Assembly (NCBI GenBank): GCA_009801015.1
Contig: VHZZ01000918.1
Span: forward strand, 105,976 to 128,419
DNA length: 22,444 nucleotides
From: Silene noctiflora
Taxonomy: Eukaryota > Streptophyta > Magnoliopsida > Caryophyllales > Caryophyllaceae
Direction of reading: 5' to 3'
Of this stretch, positions 1-9,900 are shown one piece after another (within the stretch, counting starts at the first letter, position 1; the number at the start of each line of letters is the position of its first letter). The notes under the pieces are model-generated. The model did no database searches and was not told where the DNA came from. It saw nothing but the letters and a program-made list of their open reading frames with translations. Both the position numbers and the translations under genes were made by a program.

Positions 1-249
1 AATAGCGTGAGTAGTCAAAGAAACAGTAGTGAATATAATAGTATTAACATGAGATGTCGTGAAAATAATAATATTGACTGCGGGAGTAGTGAATATGCCT
101 CATAATTTGTTGATAGATTTTACATTTCAGTATAAATGGTAAACACATTAAACAAGTCTAACATAAATTTGACGATAAATAAAAGTAGCGAAAATAAAAT
201 TTGATGATAAGTAGAGGTAGCCCGGGCGGAGCCGGGCACCAAACCTAGT
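1..249 (+). mobile_element. Helitron 3' end (partial, continues left of the window)
   Basis: The sequence ends CTAGT (245-249), matching the Helitron CTRRT terminus, and the next base is T, as expected for insertion between A and T. A GC-rich hairpin lies just inside: stem GCCCGG at 220-225 pairs with CCGGGC at 232-237, ending 12 bases before the terminus, as in Helitrons. The interior, 1-219, is AT-rich with short degenerate repeats of the type AGTAGYGAA in its first 95 bases. The 5' end and any Rep/helicase gene lie outside the window, so autonomy cannot be judged. The terminus lies 564 bases upstream of the Furry ATG. Confidence 0.75.
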
Positions 250-689
250 TAAAATATAAATTAAATTAAATTTAAATTTTATAGTCTTATATTATAGAAC
301 GGTCATATAACAGAGTTGCGGTTTAGAAAAAAAAAAAAAAAAAAAGAAGAAGAAATTGAGTTGGGTTCCCGGGGCTCCTGGTTGATTTTCACTAGAATTT
401 CTTACCAACGGAAAAAAACTAAACACCGCATAAAACAACAAAACAAAAATGTCAATCAATTGAAATTAATGCTCTTTCGTTCGCCATTAAACCTCCAATC
501 GCTTCAAATTGGGAAAATTAGACTAATCAGTCTATTTCTCCTCATCAGATTCAGGGTCTGTACATTTCAATTCTTCGATTTGATCCAAAACTCTTCAATT
601 AGGTTCGTATTATTTCAATTAGGCATTTATTTAATTGTTTTCTTATTGTTCTGCTTGATTTAGTCTATTTTATCATTGAATTTGAATTT

Positions 690-782
690 ATGAAATCGAC
701 ATATGATATAGATTGTAGATATGAAGTTATGAAGATCATATTTTGTGTGTTATCAGTTGCGTTAGGGTTTAGCTGTCTATGA
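690..782 (+). CDS. Candidate upstream ORF in the leader, 30 codons
   Basis: An ATG at 690-692 opens a 30-codon frame ending at TGA 780-782, 31 bases before the main ATG. The start context is weak (T-rich, no G at +4). If the leader is unspliced here, the frame could reduce translation of the main ORF. If a 5' UTR intron ends near 786, it is absent from the mRNA. No family resemblance was recognised and it may be chance. Confidence 0.25.
   Translation: MKSTYDIDCRYEVMKIIFCVLSVALGFSCL
762..770 (+). promoter_or_regulatory. Telo-box-like motif (TTAGGGTTT)
   Basis: TTAGGGTTT is the reverse complement of the AAACCCTAA telo-box often found near the transcription starts of broadly expressed plant genes. 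Here it lies 44 bases before the ATG. It is a short motif and could be chance or an intron sequence. Confidence 0.3.
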
Positions 783-813
783 TTAGAAGTGGTGATAATT
801 GAGGAGGGATAAT

Positions 814-909
814 ATGAAGTCCGGAAGTGCAGCGAAGTTGGTTGTGGAAGCGCTGCTCCAACGGTTTCTTCCGCTTGCTCGTCGTCGTATTGAAACTGCT
901 CAAGCTCAG
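814..909 (+). CDS. FRY: Furry gene exon 1 (residues 1-32)
   Basis: The exon starts at the ATG at 814, giving [18 protein letters not shown] and continuing to [12 protein letters not shown], the conserved N-terminus of plant Furry homologues. An in-frame TTG at 799 lies upstream but the family start is the ATG. The donor GT is at 910-911, phase 0. Confidence 0.93.
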
Positions 910-3900
910 GTCTTTTTCGTGTTTCAATCATTCAAATTTCATTTTTTTCTACTCTTTTATGTTATGGTTTACACTTTGTTTCTCACTCATTTTAGTAATG
1001 TGGCATTGTTTGATATTGTATATACTCCGTACATATTAGCTACTGGTTTGTCAAGTTAATCGAGATATGCTGTTACTACGCTTCTTATTTGAGTATACGG
1101 AAAGAGATTAGCCTCTTTGTTGTGATATGGGTGAAGCTGAGTACGTCTGAGCTACTTACCCCTGGTCTAGGCGCGCACTCTAGGCAATTCATATATGGGC
1201 TAATGTTGGAACAGTACGCTGTACATGACCAGATGCTTAGGATTTTGTATGCGTTATAAACATATCGGAATGATTTTTTTAGTCACCTAAGTAGTGCAAT
1301 TTGTTTTGTACATTGTGAATTATGAGTTCATGACTCACTGAAGTGAATTCGATGAGCTTTTGACGGCAGACACACGGAGACCCTGTCTTAAAATTGAGGA
1401 TACCGTTGTGGGTACAAGTCTTAAAAGCAAAAATGCAATTCTAAATTTGAAATGTTCCAATTGTTTTAGTATGATGGACAAAAAGTTTGACAAATAAGAC
1501 TTGAAATCATAAAACATAATACTAATGCCTTATAAATCCTCTTCCTGTAATTTTGCGGTGAGCGTCACTAGTTCAACTCTCCTAGGAGAAGTGTCAAACA
1601 AACAAGTGTCGGGTACGAAATCGATATCTATTTCCATGTCGTGTCGTGTCGTCACAGGTACTGTCCGAAGTGGCATAGGTTGTGTCTGTAGTGGTTGACT
1701 ACATACCAGTAGATTCACAATGGTTGCTAAGGTGGCATAAATATTGGTGTGACAAATACCTCCTCGTTCACACTGCACTAGTTTTTATGGCAAATGTGTC
1801 TACAATTGCCTCCTTTGTCTTCTACTTTAGTCTAGTTATTTGTAATTGTGGAATCGCTGATGTTGGATTTTTCATTTCTTTGATATCGCAGGATGGTCAA
1901 TACCTCAGTCCCTCTGATCCAGCCTATGATCAAGTCCTGGATTCCCTTGCAATGGTGGCACGTCATACTCCGATACCTCTTCTTGAAGCTCTTCTTAAAT
2001 GGCGTGAGAGGTAAGAGTTAACAATTCATGCTACTGTTAACTCATTCTGATGCTTGCCTCTCCTTACATTCTTTCTATTTCTTATTGGCACACAATTTGT
2101 TCCCTTGTTGTACCTAATGCACACATCTACACAAGCTGTTTCTTGATACTTGTGACTGTGTTATTCGCTCCTAGCTAGCTCTTTCATTTTGTAGTGTTAG
2201 TTGCTGGTAAGGATGGAGAAGGGTCAGATCTGGATAGGATTTTTATAAGATCTATATTGAGATCTTTATGTTTTATATTGAATCCAGATTCGGTTTAGAT
2301 CCTGGAATCTGAAATTCTCATATCGATATCCAGATCCTCATCTGGATTTTTCGCAGATCCTTTTGATAATAAAAAAAAAAATCACCTAAGTATTGAAATA
2401 TTCTTTTTTGGATTTTCAAGTGACTTAAAAATACTAGTCTCAACATATCAGAATACAAATATTAAGCTAAAGTTTTAAAAATATCAAAACGGAGTCTAAA
2501 CTACTACGGCGATTACGGAGTATTTTTTTTAGGCGAAAAATGTTAATGAGAAAAAAACATAGCTTAATTTTTGAAAGTCTTTTAAAAACAGGATATAAAA
2601 TTTTTCTATTTCTTTAACTTAATTTCTTTTTTAATATAAAATGAAAATGGATCTGATGTTTGGCTTTAGACACAGTAAATTCAATTTTGATATTTTTTTT
2701 GTTTAGTTTGAGGTGTACCCAATTAAAAGCCATTGTCTTTAATTTATCTATATTATGTTTTGGATTTTTCAGTGAATCTCCTAAAGGGGCAAATGATGCA
2801 TCTACGTTCCAAAGAAAGGTTTGTGATTTCAATAATTTACCAGGTCTCTTTGTTAGTTCGTCTCACAATTGATTCATATATCACGTTTGATTTAATATTT
2901 TGATATAAACAATTTTCACTAGCATCGAGTTTATGTGAGATTATTTTATATTAGTATATTTTAGAAAGGAGATAATCTCTTGTCCCGAGCTCATGGGAAA
3001 AGTTATTGTACATCTCACCCCCTATCTCATTAGACGGAAGCCGTTTAGACCTTGACTAATCGTGTAGTTGTTGTAGTAGAAAGGAAATGAATAAACTCAA
3101 TGATAAATAATGAAGAGCACATTGACCACCTTAGGGAAGCGTGGATCCGCCTAGCAACTCCGTCATTCTCAACACGAAAAGTGAGTGGAAAATGTGTCTC
3201 AGAGTCCCATTTTCCAACAGAATCATAAAGAAGACACAAAGACACTCGAGGAAACAATCAGCCCCCCAAAACCACTCTTAACGATGAAACCGAGGGGATA
3301 AGGGGGTAAAAGCCTACAAAATAACAATTTATCAATAATGATGAATAAAAATGGCAAACATGTTCTTTTAGTGGCCGGAGAGAGAGCAAGTAGTTATTAA
3401 ATATAGCAATATGAGGGGCTATCAGTGGCAATATGTTTGCCAAAGTACCGGTATCAGGTATAGGTTTAGAACACTCTAAACACTTCCTAGTATTATTTTC
3501 TGAACTTTTGTGTTCATACCCACACCTCAAACCATCGGGTATGGCCGTATGGGATTCTGATACCTAAATGGCGGTGGGTATGACGTATACCAACTCCCTT
3601 TTTATTGGCCTGTAAATACTTCTTTCTTCATTATCCCTTGCATGCATTGACTCATGGAGCCAGTGGCGGGACACATGCATTTCATCCTTAGGGTGGGGTC
3701 GTTAATTTTTTTTTTCCCAATGATCCTAACATTAACCTAATTTCTTTCACGAGCCGACACTTTTTATCGCTATGATTTACGAACAATGACGGACCTAAGA
3801 CTTTAAACGACTATGATGGAAGTATGTAAAAGTACGTACATAATTCAATCGAAACAAACCAGTTACCTTTTCGGAAATTCTATGTTATACCCCTCTGCTT

Positions 3901-6900
3901 TTCACTTATCTATTATGCACCATTCCATTTTCTAAATCATCTTGTCTACCCTATCTTTGTCGTCAAGTTCGTTTTTAGCCGTTAGAGTGTGAAACTCACT
4001 TAACTTTTGGTTTTCTATCATGTACCCCTGTGTATTTTTTTACTTTTATATCGTGTTCTCTTATTTTAATCAACTCTCAACTTTGATCTAACTTAACAGC
4101 AATTTCCATAGTTTTGATATTTTTTTCCTAATAAAGTCGCATATGAAGCTTACAGGAATTTTCAAATATAGAATTTTTAAAAGTATATCTAAAATGTTAC
4201 TAAAATAATAATATATTTATAAATATCAAAACAATTTTTAAGGAAAAGCTTTCATTACCTTTATGTTTTCAACGTTATCATTATCACCGTACTAGCCAAG
4301 CCTTCGGTCCTATTTATGATACAATGAACGGAAACATCATGACCAAGATGAAAATTAAAAGTGGAGTAAATTCCACGGCATCACGCAACAGACAAAACAA
4401 ACAGAGTTGACAGTAGAGAATATATCTATGTTACTCGGATACTTCACTTAGTTGCCGTATTCCGTATCCGATACGTATTTTGTCGGATACGATACGACAC
4501 TTTGATACTTCATTTTAGACCAAAATATTGAAAATTTCGCACAAAATAGCCGTATCAGATACTCCGATACGTATTTTGTCGGATACGAGTAGACGAGTCC
4601 GAGTAACATAGGAATATATCATGGTAAATTAATAATTTCAGGGCTATAAGAGATAATTTGGAAAACAAGGGGTATAACGCTCAAGGTACAACGTGGATTT
4701 TTCCTAACTTCTTTTATTTTATTTTATTTTTGTGTGTGTGTGTGTGGCTGTGTGGTGTGTGTATGTGTGTAGTGGCCAAATGGCCATGCTCGATATATCA
4801 GATGTAGGCCCTTAATAGCTCACTGTTTACATCAGTATCAAAAATTTGAAACAAGATATTTTTTTGAACGATTTTTTTTTTTTGATAAAAAAGCTCTGGT
4901 ATATTTTTTAGTTAAGTATTTATTGTAATGTTTATGTAAATTGCTTGGTTAGTGTTGTTATTTTGTATCCACCTATAATATCATAGTGAATACATCAAAC
5001 TAAACGAAACATAAATACAAAATATTAGATCCTACATAAGTGAAAAAAATTGAAAACAACAAAATTGAAAACAACTAGGCATTTGAAGTTTAGAAAATGA
5101 GCCTTGAATGAAAATTGGATCCAAGCATAAATGGAAGCATCTTATACCATTGTGTCAATTTGTATTGTTGCTTTAATAAGACATTAGATGTATATTATTA
5201 AAGCACTTAATTATTCTATTGGGGCACAAAAAGGCAAAAGCTTAAATTCTGATAGTATGAAGAATTTTGAACCCAGGTCATTTTCCCCAAACACCAACAA
5301 ACAAACCACTGCAGCAGGATATCATCAATGGTTACAATAGCAAAATATTGTTATCTATTCTTGGATTATTCATGTTCCCCTCAATCTGCCATGCATGGAG
5401 CCTTGTTAATGGGTTGCTTTGTGAGGATGCTCCACATTTTAAACTGTGGAACAACCTTTGTTGTTCAGCTTACGTATTTTTAAAAGCATAGGAGGTGCTG
5501 AGAGTAGTTTAATAGTGTTGTGAAGTCTTATTTGTATTATAACCTTATAGGAACTAGGGGATACAACAGCAGTCAATTTTTAAAATTAAAGCATTTGGCC
5601 GATATTATTTTTGGGTTATAATCATTATCAATCAAAACTTTAACTATTAGCCCATATTCTTTGGGCTACTTTTCTTTCTGGTCAATGGATTTTAGGATTT
5701 GCAACCCTTTTTGTTGTCCGTCGTATACTTTACTCTTCTGTATCATTTGCATGGATCATTGTTAAAAAGATAAGAGGCTTTGTATGATGTATCACTCTGC
5801 AATTCTGCATTTAAACTGTACGCACTTAATAAATTGTAAATGAGGAGGGTTCCTCGTCATTTACTACTTCTATTTTCATTAGTTATATACTCCCTCTGGG
5901 AGTGTCCTAGTCATTTCCTTACATTTCCCATTCGAGGGTGTCTTGGTCGTATCTTTACCTTTCTGTTTTGGGCAGATTTCTTTGGTGTGAAATAACTCAA
6001 ATAAGTCCTTGCTTAGGAAAATGACAACACTACCCCTGCTATTCTCTCCCTCATCGCCCACTGAGTCACTTGTACCAACTAAAGTCATCCCACCAGTTCA
6101 CTCCAACCACCCATCCGACCACCTTGATTGTTCCATAAACCACCGCTGACCTATCTGACACCCAATTTGCACCGTCATCCATACCAGACTCAAAAACATC
6201 CTTGGACCCCATCTCGTCTTTCTTCTATCATGTCTCAATCTTCCTCTCCCCAATTCCAACTCTAATATTGACCCAAATTAAATAATCAATTTATTTTTAC
6301 TAGTGTCAGCCATTTTTTGATTAATTTCGGAGCATATTCAAACAAATGTTTCGATCAAATTCGATTGGTGATTATAACTTTTATACGGGATTTAGGATTT
6401 TGAATACACGGTTAGTTGGGATTGAGTGAACAACAATGAAGATGGTGGTTGACATGGGCATGCGAGAGAAGATGAAGGTTGGATTAGGGAGAACAGAGAG
6501 GCGAAGGCTACAATGGAGGAGGGGACACGATGATTGCAATGGCTATTAAGAAGACATAAGAGGGCACACTGGTGGTGCACAAGAGTAGATGATGGAAAGG
6601 ATGGGCAAATAGAATACAAGGGTGGGGATAAGGTCAGCAGCGGTGGTGCGTGGATGGTTGGCCGGAATGTAGTATGGGATCAAGTAAAAATTTTGCCCAT
6701 GTCGATAAAAAAGGAGGGAGAATATGGAATAATCACCTTTTTTTTTTCTCTTTGAGGCAACGTAGCAAATACTTTATGTACCAAGTAAATGGGTTTTTTT
6801 TGGTCCAGAACTACCTTATATTTAAGGGTATTTGTAAAGACTACCTTACAAAACTTTTTTTTTGCTTTTACCTTGGTTTTTTTTCAATATCAATCTATGC

Positions 6901-9900
6901 TAAAAATTTGGCGAGATTTGGTCAGTATAAAGGACATTAACCTATCTCACAAGACTCTTCTAACATCAGACAAACTGCAATCTAATTTTAGACAAGTAAA
7001 AATTATGTTTACATATTTTAATCATAACTATGAACATCTACTAAAGTGAAGTGTATGTACATGTGGGATAGGTTAATGCTGAAAAACTGACAAAATCACT
7101 GGATTCTTAGCGTCGGTGGTTATCGACTAAAAAATGAAAACAAAGGTAGTCGAGAACATAAAAATAATGTAAGGTAGTCTTTTTACATATTCCCCTAAAT
7201 CTAAGATACTCTAGTTTTTGACAAAAAACCCTAAGTAACAGTAGAATCTTTATTGTTAGTTTTTTCAGATCAATACTATTTTATAAAATTTGAAAAGATG
7301 CTTTACAAAACAACTAAAGCACGTATGAATAAAGAGATTATTTATGCCAACCGCCTATCTAGCCATTTCTTGACTGCTAAACTTGATCCAGCTTGCAGTA
7401 GAATGCATATTTTGCTCAGCATGTATCCGATTTGTGGAGTGCTGCCTCCCAGAAGGACTTACAGGTTTAATTTTACATATCTTTTCCCGTGAAATCACAG
7501 GTATATATACTGTGTCTCATGGAAGTAGGCTTATTATTTCTGCAGAAAAACTCTGGTCGGGGCTTGAGAACTTTGTATTTGATTGGCTGATAAATGCTGA
7601 CAGGTAAGAGTTTTGTAGATATTATTTACTCTTGATTTGGCGTCGTAGAGGGTACTGTTTCAGTCTGGTATGTCGCAGAGTTATGTATTTGATCACCTAT
7701 GAATTGCCACTACTATCCTTTGTGTCTTTCTGTATTGTTTGCATTATACTATGTTTCTGAAACTCCGCTCACATGTCACTTTCTACTGAATGCCTTGCCA
7801 GCTGAATGTCTGAACTCTGAATCTTGGTTGTAACTTGTAAGACTTTGCTGCTGTCTACCTCTGCCATATGTAGAAGTTTTACTCCCTCTGTCCCCGTCAA
7901 TAGTTATCTATTTCCATTTTGGGGGTGTATTAGTCAATAGTTATATATTTCCTTTTTTGGTAGATTTTTGTGGGGTGTCTTCCATGTGTGAGTGTAGTGT
8001 ATGTTTTCCGTGGTCCAAAATCACTCATTTATATTTCCTTGGTCTTTGGGCCAAAAGGAATTGATAACTATTGATCGGGACGGAGGGAGTATTAAACAGT
8101 AGCCACAATGAAGGTAAATTACAAAATGAGGAGGGGTCAACTAACATTAATTGTCATTTGAAAGCATCAAGGCGAGGTAAAACAATGCAAAACAAAAAAA
8201 AATTAAGGTAAAATACAACAAAAAAGCAACAAGATAATGGAGAACATAAAAATAAGAGTTTTTTGCTTTTTACCACCTATTGAGTCCTAAAGTTTACAAA
8301 TTACCACCTATTGAGTCCACTTTTAACAATAACCACCTAGTTTTGAAGGAAACTCTCACAATCCACACCTGTTTTGCATTATGTTGACGGGTTTTCTTAT
8401 TTATCGTCTCACGTACGTTTTACCGACTCACTATTATTTGTAATGACCAAACTACCCTCATCTATTTCACTTCCCAAAACTAAATCATACGGAGTATTAT
8501 CNCAAAACACAAGTCTCTCTTTCATGTCTCCTCTTTCAATTGATCAATGCACTCTTCATTAGAACCCTAAAAAATCTGGGTAATTTCTTCATCATCTTAG
8601 TTAAGACAATTCAAACTGTCATCATCTTCATTGTTAAGACAATCATTATTAAAACTGACAGCAACATTAAAGTGACAGCAATTCAAACTGTCATCATCTT
8701 CATTATCAAATCAAATTCGAGGTAATTTCTTTCGAATTCATTCTACAATCTTGATTGTCTTAACTAATATTGACCTAATTTGATTAATTTTGTGATTTTC
8801 CCCAATTTTCGTTAACCATAATTTCGTATTTTTGAAACCCTAATTATTCCAATGTGTGAACTGATAATCATCTCATACTAAATTACTAATCAGAAAAAAA
8901 AAAACCTGGTAAACTTAGAATAATTTGTTGATGAAGAGAGCAAGTATCGTTGTTGAGGAATGATATTTTTGGATTTTTTTGGTTTTCTTTAACATAAACA
9001 GTGATTATAAAGGGGGAAGTGAAATAGATGAGGGTAGTTTGGTCATTACAAATAATAGTGAGTCGGTAAAACGTAAGTGAGACGATAAATAAGAAAACCC
9101 GTCAACATAATGCAAAATAGGTGTGGATTGTGAGGGTTTCCTTCAAAACTAGTTGGTTATTGGTAAAAGTGGACTCAATAGGTGGTAATTTGTAAATTTT
9201 AGGACTCAATAGGTGGTAAAAAGCAAAAAACTCTAAAAATAATGTGTCAGTAGAAAAAAAATGTAAGAATGTGGAGAACCTTTTGAAGGAGAATTGAAAT
9301 CATGTTTCTGATTGACTGTCATGTGTCCTGTTTTAGGCTATGTGGAGATTTTGAGTTGCTAGATGGTATATCCTTCCGAATTAGGCCCTTGTTAATATCC
9401 TTCCTAGCATGCTTCATTCCTTAACTAACCTTGCTGTCACACTTATTTAAGATGGATGCCTTAAGCTCATTTTATGTCTCAACTCCTCTCTCATGTGATC
9501 CGGGAAGGATTGTCATTTTTTGGTATAGTTGTCTACTTATGAGGAAGGCCTATGTATCCTGCGACTCAAAACTTGTATAAAAGTAATACAACCACTTACC
9601 ATTATGATTGTGATCAAGTCATGTTAATAACATCAATTCTAAAGCCAGTTAAGTGAGCTGTAAAATTTTCTGATAAGTCTTTATAAAACCATAACATCAA
9701 TTCAAAAGCGCTCTCTGAAATTTTGAAACTAATGTGTAAACTTTAAATTCCATGTCCTTTGTGGTCTGATCATCGGCTATGCTTAAATGATATACACAAG
9801 TCTTGCTCTTGTTCTATTTCTAGTGCTTTCTTGTATATCTGCTGGAGAAAGCCTTATTACATCTCATTATGGCAGGGTAGTTAGCCAGGTTGAATATCCT

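Larger units (their letters stand above)
250..813 (+). promoter_or_regulatory. Upstream region and 5' leader of the Furry gene
   Basis: This is the interval between the Helitron terminus and the start codon. It is AT-rich, with a TATA-like AAAATATAAA at 251-260, a 19-base poly-A run at 327-345, and pyrimidine-rich sequence at about 476-610 that could hold the transcription start. The transcription start cannot be fixed from sequence alone. A 5' UTR intron is possible, for example with an acceptor TTAG at 783-786, but this is conjecture. No other gene is visible here. Confidence 0.5.
2819..7391 (+). other. Intron 3 of the Furry gene, 4573 bases
   Basis: A phase 0 intron between a 46-base and a 73-base exon. 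It holds an 8-bp-TSD MITE (4426-4611), a short (TG)n tract (4731-4771), and a fold-back element (6791-7231). The stretches 2880-4400, 4780-5880 and 5920-6780 are AT-rich, with decayed repeat-like pieces (for example near 3440-3600 and 3662-3716) but no conserved ORF. The open frames on either strand here show no recognisable domain. Confidence 0.9.
7604..9875 (+). other. Intron 5 of the Furry gene, 2272 bases
   Basis: A phase 2 intron that contains a Stowaway MITE (7882-8089) and a Mutator-like MITE (8256-9233). Together these make up just over half of its length. The remaining parts, 7604-7879 and 9243-9875, show no recognisable feature. Confidence 0.9.

Noticed and set aside
3258-3530. Open frame of 90 codons on the - strand in intron 3.
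   Set aside because: No recognisable domain, and it lies in decayed repeat-like sequence. Likely chance.
3866-4710. Possible larger inverted-repeat element enclosing the 186-bp MITE, based on TTATACCCC-type blocks near 3885 and 4671.
   Set aside because: Similarity is short, gapped and AT-rich, the termini cannot be placed and no target duplication was seen.
5267-5491. Open frame of 74 codons on the + strand in intron 3 with a hydrophobic stretch.
   Set aside because: No family resemblance, no splice context and no conserved partner. Likely chance.
5888-6723. A CTCCCTCTGGGAG end at 5888 and GGAGGGAG near 6712 as a second Stowaway-type pair.
   Set aside because: Only the CTCCCTC core is shared, the sequence inside the ends does not match, and no TA duplication is found on the right side.
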